The notes under the pieces are model-generated. The model searched no databases, was not told the DNA's origin, and saw only the letters and a program-made list of their open reading frames with translations. Of a stretch of 64,000 bases of DNA, positions 1 to 10,087 are shown in pieces (positions within the stretch are counted from its first letter, which is position 1; every line of letters begins with the position of its first letter). The translations under genes and the position numbers were made by a program. This DNA is from Kingdonia uniflora (lineage: Eukaryota; Streptophyta; Magnoliopsida; Ranunculales; Circaeasteraceae), in assembly GCA_014058105.1 (NCBI GenBank), contig JACGCM010002399.1, forward strand, positions 1,005,501 to 1,069,500, read 5' to 3'.

Positions 1-2
1 GT

Positions 3-218
3 GGTCGAAATGGTCATATTGCATCTTATTGTAGATTTGTTGGATCCTACCAACCATATGCTCAACCATTTTATGAGCAAAGATATAACTCAAATGTGAT
101 TTCTACTAATGTCAAAAGTGAGAATATAAGTAGGTGGTTTGCTCAAGAAACATCACCTCAAAAGGTTAGTCGGGTTGTTTGGGTGCTAAAGGATGACTTG
201 TCGCCACAGCTAAGGTAA
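3..218 (+). pseudogene. copia Gag remnant with half a CCHC zinc knuckle (SIRE1)
   Basis: The open frame starting at base 3 begins inside a zinc knuckle (GRNGHIASYC: the G-H and final Cys of CX2CX4HX4C) and ends in LSPQLR followed by a stop at 216-218. It aligns with the second zinc knuckle and following residues of the SIRE2 Gag (about 12665-12905, minus). There the equivalent peptide runs on into the protease. In SIRE1 the match stops exactly here and spacer sequence follows, which marks the pol deletion point. The Gag knuckle would bind the packaged RNA. The product is truncated and not functional as it stands. Confidence 0.75.
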
Positions 219-2048
219 TGAATATCAACTGAGAAGGGTTATCAGTATGCTTCATTAATTAGGTACGTTTCCTACCCTGTCTCAGTTTGCTTTTAGTTTT
301 ATTTTTATGCTTCTTTTTTAGTACAGTAGGGTACTATTTAGATTTTATTTCCAGTTTACACTTTAGGAGTTATTGTATGTAGAAAATTCTTGCTAAAGTT
401 GGACATTGCTTTGTGTTATAGTCATTCATGAAATAATTATTTGGTAAAATTACTATTCATAATAGTCAGTAATCCTCTAGTTTAAACTGAAAGCTCATCG
501 TGATTAGAACAACGTGAGGATAACTATAGAGACTTCGTTCCTAATACTATGCGAGGATCTAACATTTTTAAAAAGCTTCGAGTTTTATTTCATTAATTCT
601 TTCCAGATTCAGTATTTTTTCTGATCTCATTTTTTATAATCAATTGTCGATGGTAATTTCAAGTTCAAGTTAGTCTAATAGAACATTCATTATACTTGAT
701 TCGAGATGAAAAAGATATTATGTGAGACTGAAGATATGATAATAGGCTTTTTATTGTTACACCTTTTTGGCCTTCATCTGTACTTACCCAAAATTTTATC
801 CGCTTGTAACCCCTTGTGCCTTAAAATATGCCGTTTGTTTTTCTACCCAAATCCTTTATTAGCTTACCCATTTGTTCTGAGACTTTTCAGTAAAAAAAAG
901 AAAGAATGAAGGAGTGATTTTGAAGGAAAAGATGAATATAAGAATAGAGTGCGTATCCCCAATGTATTTGCTAGTATATCAATCAGAGTTTTGCAAGAAT
1001 ATGAAGAAAAAAAAAGGGAAAAGTATTTTATTCCATGTGTACTTAATATGAAAATGGGATGACAGAGGTGAACTCAATTTGTAAAAAGATGGGGAGTTAT
1101 TGTAACTGTAGTCTCAGAATGCCAGTAAAACATCTACTCCGTCATGTCCCTTCCCTTGCCTATATTAAATATTTTTAAGACTTATTTGATCTAGAGTTTA
1201 GCATAGTCAGTTTAGTGGAGATGAGAGATAGGGATTTTATGTTAGTTAACTTGACACCATCTATGACAATTAATTTTATGTCTATGATATTTTTCAATTT
1301 ACAGTGAGAAGCTTATTTGATAAAATTTAAATTTTTCTATTCCCATACTCATATTCATATTTCACACAAAGTGTTTGCTAGTCAATTCTCAGTGATTTTT
1401 GAGTGACTACTCTAGTAAGGCCTAAGTTGAAATAACTTTCTAATATAGTATTCTAACTGCAGGTGAGTAATACGTTGAAAACTATGTATCCATCTGACTA
1501 TGTACACACACACACACACACCAAGTAATTTATTTAGTGATTGTTTTATAACACATGGGCAATGTCTTGGTCTTTATAAAATATTTTAGATTCATTGCTT
1601 TTCTATCATGCCTTGTGTTAGGGGGAGTGTTGACTTCTTTTGCTTGTTATTTCAAAGACACTCCCCGTATGTGTTTTCCTTTTATTTCATTTTAAGGGGG
1701 TTACCATTATTTTGAGGGGGAGTTACATCTCATTAAGGGGTGACTGTTATACATATTTTTCTACTGGTTTGCTTCTCCTTTTATTTGTTATTTACCCTTG
1801 TTCATCTATGCTGAAAAAGGGAAGAAATAATCCTGATAGGTAAGCCAGGTAAGTTATGTTTTTTTTCTTTTTCTGGATCGCTTATTTTATTTGAACGGTT
1901 ATGTGATGTATCTTGTTTAGTGTGTAGGGATTCCAGAGTATATACTATAGGATGAAAGTGGAGCTTTGGACGTGGATGTTCAGTGATTAAGTCAGTCCAT
2001 CGAGTTACATTTTTATTTCTTATAGTTCTAGTTTTGACATGAAATGAA
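219..2048 (+). other. Non-coding spacer of SIRE1 with several purine tracts
   Basis: No believable gene. The stretch corresponds to the spacer between RNase H and the 3' LTR of the other two copia elements, here only 1.8 kb long. It holds a short CA microsatellite (1504-1520) and several short purine tracts with a GGGG core: at about 1619-1632, 1694-1702, 1713-1723 and 1734-1742, before the main tract at 2049. Multiple purine tracts ahead of the 3' LTR are described for Sireviruses. Two 67-residue frames at 706 and 1640 are hydrophobic, low-complexity and not conserved in the sister copies. Confidence 0.6.
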
Positions 2049-2062
2049 CCAAAGGGGGAGAT
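2049..2062 (+). promoter_or_regulatory. Polypurine tract (plus-strand primer) of SIRE1
   Basis: CCAAAGGGGGAGAT lies directly before the LTR. The same tract, with the same flanking AAATGAA, occurs on the minus strand next to the 3' LTR of SIRE2 (6091-6106). SIRE3 has a close variant (37122-37137). The position fits priming of plus-strand synthesis. Confidence 0.8.
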
Positions 2063-3240
2063 TAAAACATCCATATTTGGAGTTTGTTTCATTCCGTGTC
2101 TAGAATAGGTATCAGCACTTTCCCGTGGTTATTCGTCGTTAGAGATTGCACATGGAGCGACTATAGCTGTATTGATACTGAGCAGGTAAGTGGGTTTGTA
2201 TCTTCTTACTCTAAATGTCAAGCCCATAGCATTTTACAGAGTATGAAAAGAAAGTGATATGTTTTTTTTTTAGGAAAACAGGTCTCTGTTCGAACAGGCT
2301 TTTATTTTGTTCGAATAAGATCTTGTTCGAATAAGAGTTAGTATCTATTCGAACATTTTCACTCAGAACTATGTTTGTTCAAATAGAATTTTGGTCCTGT
2401 TCGAATAAAACTTATTCTGTTCGAATAGACTATTTCTCTGTTCGAATACATTACCTGAGAACTTAGTTGTTCGAATAGGTTTTTGTTCTATTCGAATAAA
2501 ACTTGTTTTGCTTGTATAAACTTTTTCTCTATTAAAATAAATTTCCTCAGAACTTTATTTGTTCGAATAGGATCTTGGTCCTGTTCGAATATAAATTGTT
2601 CTATTCTAATAGACTTTGTCTCTATTCGAGCAGAGGCCGAGTTTTTAATTTTTCTATTTAAGACATCATTTCTTTTTTCATAACTCACCTCTTCCAAAAC
2701 CTATTTTTGAGGGATTAAATTTTTTAGAGAGAGAAAAGATTTCTTTGAACGATTCAAACAAGAACTAACAACTTAAACTTGAATCAATCATTGACTCACA
2801 AACCTATATCATGATTTGAAGAACCTATGAGATTCAAGAGTAAAAGCTTTGACGAGAGAGTTAAGCGAGGCAATGCTCGAGCGAAGGGCATTGCAAGAAT
2901 GTGAAATTGATTGCGAGGAGTTTAATTAGAAGAGAGGTAACCACGGGATGTGTTTATCGAGTACGTAAGTAATTGAATTCTTGTCATTTATTTTTAATAG
3001 TGGATTGTTTTGCTGTCAGGTGATTCGACAGCGACCTGTGGGTTTTTCTCCTGAGAAAGGTTTCCCACAAGATTAAAATTCTTTGGTCTTTTGTTTAATT
3101 TCCAATTTCTTGTTGACATTGGATAATCGAATCAATTTGAATTAGATTAAGGTTAGAACATTAATTCAAATGAATTCAGACCTATTGATTTAGACTTAAA
3201 TTAATCGAAATCGGTTAATCTCAAGTAATCAAATATTTCA
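2063..3240 (+). repeat. 3' LTR of SIRE1
   Basis: The start is set by alignment to the SIRE2 LTR, which begins TGAAAG after the same polypurine tract; here it begins TAAAAC, so the terminal TG is mutated. Layout: U3 with more than ten TTCGAA-type motifs at 2285-2635, a TATA-like TATTTAAG at 2655-2662, then R/U5. Around 3010-3075 a block with TCGACAGCGACCTGTGG also occurs (reverse-complemented, with a few changes) at 5330-5350 in the SIRE2 LTR. The 3' end at 3240 (TTTCA) is an estimate. The length of about 1.18 kb compares with 0.93-1.04 kb in SIRE2 and SIRE3. Confidence 0.7.
2655..2662 (+). promoter_or_regulatory. TATA-like box of the SIRE1 LTR
   Basis: CTATTTAAG lies 20 bp after the last TTCGAA-type motif of U3. 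The same TATTTAAG follows the motif array, in the sense direction, in the LTRs of SIRE2 and SIRE3. Conservation of order and spacing makes a retroelement promoter likely. Confidence 0.55.
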
Positions 3241-5159
3241 GACTTCGCTCATCTACCCAACCAATCTAGTTTAGTTCCTTCATATCCTCCATTACCTCCT
3301 CCCATTAACTCAAAATTAGGCTGGAATGATGGGGTGTTCCCCTCTAATTAGAGGAAATTCAAAATTGGAGTATACTCCACCATTTCTTTATGATGGGAAG
3401 CTTGATATAAAAGTTAAAACATAAGACTTTGTAGAGAGCATCACTACTTGTGAAGAATACCTGGTTGGCCAGTTTATTGGGATGAGAATGGACTTTAATT
3501 TTGTGAGCGGACTTTGGTGAATCAAAGGTAGCTTTGATATGACTCTTCGAGACAACAATCAATTCTTCTTCAAATTCACTTGTGGGAAAGAGAGAGACAT
3601 GGTTATGGAAGTGGGGCTCTGTGCACCTTGCCAATAGGTTGTTTGTTCTTAGAACATGACATCTCAATATTAAAAATGAAGCCTTTGATAATATCATTAT
3701 TCCTATTTGGGCTAACCTTAGGAAGGTGCCTTCTTACCTATGGAATAAGGAGGTATTGGCATTGATTGGTAGTGGCATTAGGTGTCCTTTAAGACTTGAC
3801 AAGGCCACATAGGATAATTGCGTAAATCTAACTATGCTAGGGTATGTGTAGTGGTAGATATTAAGTGTGAATATCCTAAAACCATTAGAGCATCTCCAAC
3901 AAAGTGGTATATTACGTGTTTTTTTGTTAGGCGCTGAACGGTTTAGTGCCTAACACCAAAAAGCCAAATGATATTTTTTTTTCTTGGGCGCTGAACAGTT
4001 CAGCGCCTAGCGTCTGATAATCATTACTTTTACCCTTGGATAGCTGTATTAAAAAAAATTGTTGGGCACTGAACGGTTTAGCGCCTAGACAGCTGTATTA
4101 AAAAAGTTGTTGGGCGATGAACGGTTCAGCGTCTAGGCAATATACGCATACTCTTCGCCAAGTTCAGGTTTAGCATACTTTGGAGGGGTATGGGGGTGAG
4201 TATGCTGAACACCATACCCTTGTTGGATGTGTTTATTGTAAGAGTATGGGAAAATCTTAACAACATACCACTCTGTTGGAGATGCTCTTACTCTTGACAT
4301 TGATGAAGAAATGATGGTTGAAGTGGAGGTGGAGTACAAATGGATTCCAGCTAAGTGTGACAATAGTTATGTGTTTGGGCATAGTAATGCCAAGTTTCCA
4401 AAGATCAAAAAGGAAATGAATACCATAAAAATATGGAGGCTGAGCAGATAGTTACTAAGGGCAGACAATTGTGGAAACCTAAAGTTAACAATGAAGCTAA
4501 CACAAACAAGCCCGAACAAGAACATATGAGTGAAGAAGGGTGGCTAATGGAAAAAGAGAAGAACTCCAAAGCTCTACATAACTAGGCCCATAATGAAGCC
4601 AATAGATGCAATAATGCTTTACCAACCAACTCTTTTAAGGCCTTGTCAACATTGGGAGATGGAGATAAGGATGAGGAGGTAGTAGTAGAGGTACACAATT
4701 TAGAGAAGAATGGCCAGACTGTTAAGGAAAGCCATGGAGAGAGTGCCTTAGAGGCTCCCGAGGCTATGCCAGGAACATCCAAGGATGTGGGATTAAGCCC
4801 TACTAGGAACACTAAAGAAGGAAAGTCTGATTCAATTGATGGAACACCCAAGGATGTAGGATCCAGTCCTACTAGGGAAAATACTAATTTGAATGCTAAT
4901 GTCTATATATGTACAATTCATAAGTAGTTCATAAGTTTTGGGGAAGAGCCTAGCATCTCAAGAACCTGAGTCTTGTAAGAAAGGTGAAGAAAGCCCTGCA
5001 ATAAATCCTAACAGTCAGAACCTCATAATTGAGTCTACTAGAAAGCTGACTCTCAAGATGAAACAACATGCAGCTAAGATATGACTACCACAAAAACTAC
5101 TCTGATTACAAATACCGCCAATGGAGCAGCTGGTACTAACAGCACTCAAAATACTTATT
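3241..5159 (+). pseudogene. LINE ORF1 (DUF4283 / CCHC-type nucleic-acid-binding protein)
   Basis: Fragments in several frames follow the order of plant LINE ORF1: a proline-rich leader (3241-3345), then a DUF4283-like core with LVGQFIG, then FFFKFTCGKERDMVMEVG near 3565-3610. Further on is IWANLRKVPSYLWNKE near 3706-3755, and after the MITE the zinc-knuckle region with KWIPAKCDN and VFGHS near 4340-4380. The Cys/His pattern of the knuckle is partly lost. The tail (4640-4930) is acidic and repetitive, with two copies of a GT(S/P)KDVG(L/S)SPTR repeat. ORF1 proteins of this family bind the LINE RNA. Removal of the MITE restores PKTITLDIDEE across the junction. The end is cut by SIRE2. Confidence 0.75.
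3888..4287 (+). mobile_element. 400-bp Tourist/Harbinger-type MITE in LINE ORF1
   Basis: Terminal inverted repeats GAGCATCTCCAAC (3888) and GTTGGAGATGCTC (ends 4287) are perfect over 13 bp. They are flanked by TTA at 3885-3887 and 4288-4290, the target duplication expected for PIF/Harbinger. The interior carries four near-palindromic blocks of the form GGCGCTGAAC(A/G)GTTCAGCGCC at about 3931, 3987, 4065 and 4111. There is no transposase. Orientation is arbitrary. Its GTTCAG-core palindromes and GAGCATC ends resemble those of the large Harbinger element at 19327-26129, which suggests a related transposase family. Confidence 0.9.
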
Positions 5160-5164
5160 AATGT

Positions 5165-6090
5165 TAAAATTCTATATGCTCGTATTTAATGTATTTTGAT
5201 AAATTAGGTCAGAACAATTCGTATCAATCAATGATCTAGGACTAAACAGAAACAATCAAAAGTAAAGACACAGAACTAAAATACACAGGCAATTGTTTAC
5301 CCTGTGAAAACACCCTACACGGGAGAAAAGCCACAGGTCGCTGTCGATGAAATCGACAACCAAAAATCCAATAATCAAATAGAGTTTAATCTGAATTATA
5401 CTTACAGACTTGATAACCTCGTCTCATCATTATCTCCCTTCTGACTAAAGCTTCACGCACAATCTTCTTCTAATCTTGAAATAACCCTTCTTGATCTCAC
5501 ACCAAGAATCATCTTCTATTCTCAGACCAACCTTTCTTGATCTCACACCAAGAATCGCTCTTCTGGAATCGCTCTTGAACAATATGTAGGAAGTATTGTA
5601 AAACTAACTCAACATCAATCTCAGGATTAGAAGATGCTTGATTAATATTGAATTCACACTCTCTGATAAAGGAGTTGGAGCTTTTCAAAAAATAAACGTT
5701 TTTCCAAAATCAAAAAGCAGGAGAGAAAAAGAAACAGAGTTTGCTTAAATAGTAAACCAATTTCTCTCGAGAATTGTTCGAACGAGACCTAATGTCGTTC
5801 GAACGACTTACGACTAATTTGGTCTAAAACCCTAGAAAGTTAACAATTCATTCGAACGATAAGAAGGCTCGCTCGAACGGCAATTGTCTATGGGCCAAAT
5901 TTCCAGGAGACATGTCAACTCGTTCGAACGATAAGAAAACTCGTTTGAACGACAATTACATATAAAAGCCCCTCCCTTTATCAGTGAGTTCAACTTACCT
6001 TATGTCCAGTGATCTTCATTTTGTTAGTATTTTCGACTGAGATAACCACGAGACTCCACAAACACGAAATGAGACAAATAAAACCTTTCA
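5165..6090 (-). repeat. 3' LTR of SIRE2
   Basis: On the minus strand it starts TGAAAGGTTTTATTTG after the polypurine tract and ends ATAGAATTTTA at the AATGT duplication, giving TG...TA termini. U3 has TTCGAA-type palindromes at about 5778-5950, then the TATA-like TATTTAAG (5744-5751 as CTTAAATA on +). It differs from the 5' LTR by many substitutions and by having one, not three, copies of a roughly 62-bp repeat. The insertion is therefore not recent. Confidence 0.93.
5744..5751 (-). promoter_or_regulatory. TATA-like box of the SIRE2 3' LTR
   Basis: TATTTAAG on the minus strand lies just downstream (in the element's sense) of the TTCGAA array. It matches the boxes at 15166-15173, 36683-36690 and 2655-2662. 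Confidence 0.5.
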
Positions 6091-6106
6091 ATCTCCCCCT
6101 TTGGTT
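6091..6106 (-). promoter_or_regulatory. Polypurine tract of SIRE2
   Basis: On the minus strand AACCAAAGGGGGAGAT abuts the LTR start TGAAAG. It is identical in its core to the tract of SIRE1 and is the expected plus-strand primer. Confidence 0.88.
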
Positions 6107-6633
6107 CATTTTGTGATAAATAAGAACTAAGACGAACACACGATTCATTAGTACTTCCCAGCTACAGAGTGTGTCTAGACCTTTGAAAGACACCACCACT
6201 TTCTTGAATAGGTTCAATCTCTTCTATGAAAAATATCTTCTTACAACCCTGTTCTCATCAGATAGTGTATTACTGAATATCTGTACACTCAGCAAACTCG
6301 TTTATGATACATGTGGAAAAAAGAACTTAGAATATAGTCACATAAAAAAACATAAACAGATAAATCCAGAGAAGCATTTGCAAACCAGTCATGTAAACTC
6401 GTTTCTTTCACTTTTTTTTCACGGAAGAAACAATCAAACAACTACATTCAACTATCTGAAAGAAAAGAAATTAGAGAGATCTGATAAACAGATAAACAAA
6501 AGGTAGTACTTGATAAACCGGTAAAGTTAGTATAAAGACTCCTATCTCACGTGTTCCCAAAACAAAAAAGTCTCAAAGAAGAACTAGATAAAAGAAACCA
6601 AAATAGAGAACAGCTGCGAGGACAGAACTCTAG

Positions 6634-7806
6634 CTAAGGTACCCTGTGCAGTAAGGTCTCTCCAGAATCAAAATCGTACTTAAACTCCTGGACCGGACGA
6701 AGACCCCAAACCTCTGTCTCAATAGTCCCTAGTCGTCCCTCAATAGTCCCCAGACGTCCATCAATAGCACCAAACCTGGTCATCACCATCTGAAGCATGT
6801 TCCCAATACTCTGAAGAGAAAACATCTCCAGAGGCTGTGAAGCTGAGCCAGAAGAACCTATGTCCTCACTTGGAGGAGAAGGCTCAGAAGGTAGCACAAG
6901 AGGAAGATGAGATGCACTCTTATGGCAGTTACTCACATCCAATTTTTCAGTTTTGGTATCCTCGGGTACATTAGGAAACACCGTGAAGCCAGTAGCAGTA
7001 AGAATTTCAATAACAAGTCGAGCAAACGGTAATGAACTCCGAGTCGTTGTTTTTGTGCTTACATCAATCATCTCTTCAATTATGATTTTAGGTAGATCTA
7101 TCTCAATATCATTCTTAAAGGCATAGAGAAAAACCTTCATTTACTCAAAGAGTTCATTCTTTTGAGATCGCGGAATGATATTCGTAATAGCTATGTTATG
7201 TACGAAGCGAGACTCATCATCTAACATCTTCCACGAAACAATACCAGATCCAGTATATAGACTATGCTGAGTCGTGAAGTCAATAACCATAGTATGCAGC
7301 TCAGGAAGAATAGAAACCCCATCCCCATCAAACTCTCCCTCAGAAGTAGCAGCAGGCCAGGGATAATATGATGCTGGCCAAATACACCTCGGAAATGCAA
7401 TGTATTAAGAGGGACGGAAACCCAAAATAGCGTAGAGACAGTCCCTAGTGACTTTGTACGCGGTGCCATCAATAGTGACTGAGAAAGTAAGACTAGACAT
7501 ATTACGGATAAATTCAAATTGCAGAGAAGCATAGAACAATCGAATAATCCTCGGGTATACCTTTCCATAAGGAGTAAGCATCTTGGTCCAATTTCTTGCT
7601 TTAAATTTTGCAAACACCAGTGCATAGTCTTCATTAACTTCAGAAGCACTTTTGATGTCGACAACTTGTTCTTTCACAATTAGGCGATCTTTAAAGCCTT
7701 TTTCAGTGGCCCAATGTACCGCGTTATCACCAACCCTCAAGCCATCAAGAATACCTGTATCGTCGGGGCGTGGCCTCTTGTTTCTGACCCGTTGCTTAGG
7801 TGCCAT
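6634..7806 (-). pseudogene. SIRE2 env-like extra ORF, one frame with two stops
   Basis: From ATG at 7806 a single frame runs 391 codons to a stop at 6634-6636, broken by TAA at 7405-7407 and 7141-7143. The N-terminus is basic (MAPKQRVRNKRPRP). The middle has GLRVGDNAVHWATEKGF, then VTIDGTAYKV, then a region ending in IAITNIIPRSQKNEL. The C-terminal third is serine/proline-rich and ends in a short coiled coil built on repeated RLGTIE. The same protein, more decayed, lies at 37725-38865 in SIRE3, so it is a genuine part of the family. Sireviruses often carry an extra ORF here, loosely called env-like. The sequence also recalls the putative plant transposon protein family. I see no signal peptide or membrane helix. 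The function is unknown. Confidence 0.75.
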
Positions 7807-10087
7807 TTGAACAAAGACGAAAAGTTATCTGCAAAGAACTACCCAAACAACAATCAGAGGTGTATAACCAACCCAATACCTGCACAAAACAAACCCAAAG
7901 AACCACACCACCAAACCCAAGCAGTTCTACAATCCAACAACCGAACAATCAAGAAAATCACACCTACTGTAACCAATAAAACTCTAAATATGCAACCTGC
8001 AAGAAACAACACCACCACCTCTCCAAAGCTAACCAATACGATTAAGCAGAGGAACCCAATCAAGCACAATCATAACCCAAAGCCTGCAGTAAACAACCAA
8101 AACGCCAATCCCCCAATTCTTCTCCAATTATACTCAGTAATGCAAATAATTCCAACCCAATCAATTGAACAATTTTCCAAACAGCAGTAATATCACAAAC
8201 CAATAAGCAGTTACCACAAATCAAAATTCAATAACCAATGTACAGTTTGATTAACAACCAAAGGAGAATTCAACGAGACCCAACTCAAATAGAGCAAAAG
8301 ATAGAGAGAGAGACAAGAAGAACCAACCTTGAATTCAAAGTTGTAGAAACCCTAGGTTGAACCTGCAGTGAACACGAACGAAATAGGAACCCCAAAGTAT
8401 GAAATAGAAAGTAGAATAGTAATGGAAAGAACAAATGAAGTGAGATTCAAGTGGTAATTGACTAGGGGGAATTGAGAGAGGGAGAGAGTTGAGAAAAAAA
8501 TAACCCAAATTTGTTTTTGAGCAACCAAACAGACGCAGGGAAGACAACCAAACCTGAAACTCATTTGAATGACTCGATAAGTCGTTCGAACGAAACAAAA
8601 TCTTTTAAAAAAATACACTGTAGCTTGGAAATGGATGAAACAAGGCAAAAACTTACCTAAAAGCACTGAGTAGCCACAAATAAACACAGAGAGCAAGAGA
8701 AAAGACAATACTAACAGACACACTCCCCCTCAAAGTATGTAGTCATATCCATAAGCACAGTGGATACACGATAGAGAGAATATTATTGAGCTATAAATTA
8801 AATAATGCAAAAGAACTCGGTGTGTGTGTGTGTAGTTCAAACAAAGTCCTGACAATTAGGCATATGAAGAGCACTATATTGGAAATATGATTCAACTTAG
8901 GCCTCTCATGGTTGGTCACTCAAAGCCACTGAGAATTTACTAGGTATCACTCTAAGAAAATATGAATGAGTAATGAAGATAAAAATTAATAATCCAAGAA
9001 AGCGGCACTATTTAACTGAAGATCTCATGGAAGGAATATCAATTGCTTTTGGTGGTGTCAAGTTAAGTACCATAGATTTTCAAACTATCATCTCTACTAA
9101 ACCGATTGCATTAGACTTAGAATCAACTAGGACTTTTAAGGTTGTCATGAAGGCAAAGGTAGGCTAGTGATGAAATAGGTGTTTTGCTGGCATTCTGAGG
9201 ACAAAAATAACTTACGCCTCCATTGTTGTTATCAACACACCTCCTTCCCTTTTTTTCTTTCTCTTTTTTTCAATTATTTTTATTTTTTATTTTTTATATA
9301 TACTCGATCTTCTGGTACTATTTGAATATACACTTTGTTGTAACAAAGCATTCTCCTAAGCAGCACTCATACACACATCACCCTTCAGATTTCATCACTT
9401 CCTGTCCTCAGAACAAAAAGTTTAAACAAGAATTTGGTGTATACAAAGAAATGGCTTATTTTAGGCTCAACGGGTAGTAAATAAATTAATAATTTGGGTT
9501 AAATGCTAAAAGGTCAAAACAAGAGGAAATAAAAATGCCTAAAATCATGTCCTAAGACTTATACAATATCACGTTTCACCTCGAATCAAGTAGAGAAAAT
9601 GTTCTAGTATTTTAACTTGAATTAAATATCACCTCCAACAATCGACTAATGCATAAAATAATGAGATCAGAAACAGAGAGATATTTTTTGGGAAATAATT
9701 TATTTAATAACACTCAATGCTAGAACAAAATGTTAGATCCTCACATAATGTTAGGTAACGAAGTCCCTGTATTTATCCTCAAGATTTCTACTTAATCCAA
9801 GAGCCAGGGACAGTTGGACCTCGTGACGAATAAGTGATACCAAGTAACTCAAGATTTAATGAATATATAACACATAAATAATTTCCATACATGCATATGC
9901 AAAGTTATGATAGGCTAAGTGCAGAGAAAAAATAGGGGAGATAGCCAGTAAGAGTAAAAGACATGACACATACCTGACAATGTCCACAAGATAACGACAC
10001 CACAAACAAAGTGACCTGAGAGATTTAGGAAATGGAACAGACACCAATAGCGCATCGAAGATTTTCAAACCGAATTACATCCAAAGG
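7807..10087 (-). other. SIRE2 spacer between RNase H and env-like ORF, with possible promoter and leader intron
   Basis: No conserved ORF. Blocks are shared with SIRE1 (219-2048) and SIRE3 (38866-40722). The end next to the env-like ORF looks like a plant 5' leader on the minus strand. It has a TTCGAA palindrome (about 8583), a CT-rich run (8465-8500), a telo-box-like CTAGGGTTT (about 8350), a good splice donor CAAG/GTTGG (intron start 8327) and an acceptor TTTGCAG (7829) 22 bp before the ATG. The purine tract GAGGGGGAGTGTG at 8720-8735 (minus) is a further polypurine tract. Confidence 0.5.

Larger units (their letters stand above)
1..3240 (+). mobile_element. SIRE1: 3' part of a Sirevirus-type Ty1/copia element, pol deleted
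   Basis: Seen: a gag zinc-knuckle remnant at the left edge, a non-coding interior, a polypurine tract at 2049-2062 and one LTR after it. Pieces of the interior match, in order, the reverse complement of the spacer of SIRE2 (about 8700-9830). Examples are the stretches around 490-570, 1100-1260, 1380-1430 and 1619-1640. There is no protease, integrase or reverse transcriptase, and no env-like ORF before the polypurine tract, so this is an internally deleted or non-autonomous relative. The 5' LTR is outside the window. The right end at 3240 is inferred from the switch to LINE sequence and could be off by tens of bases. Confidence 0.8.

Noticed and set aside
1504..1520. Dinucleotide CA run in SIRE1 and GT run near 8820 in SIRE2 considered as independent microsatellites
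   Set aside because: They are the same position in homologous spacers and belong to the element family.
4640..4930. Short acidic frame considered as a separate small gene
   Set aside because: It lies between the LINE ORF1 knuckle and the SIRE2 insertion and has the repetitive acidic character of a LINE ORF1 tail.
5960..5985. ACATATAAAAGCCCC on the + strand of the SIRE2 LTR, a good-looking TATA box against the element's direction
   Set aside because: SIRE1 and SIRE3 do not keep it, whereas the sense TATTTAAG box is kept in all. It could be a weak antisense promoter, but the support is too thin to list.
8352..8723. A 123-codon frame in the SIRE2 spacer
   Set aside because: Hydrophobic, low-complexity, overlaps the CT-rich leader and is not conserved in SIRE3.
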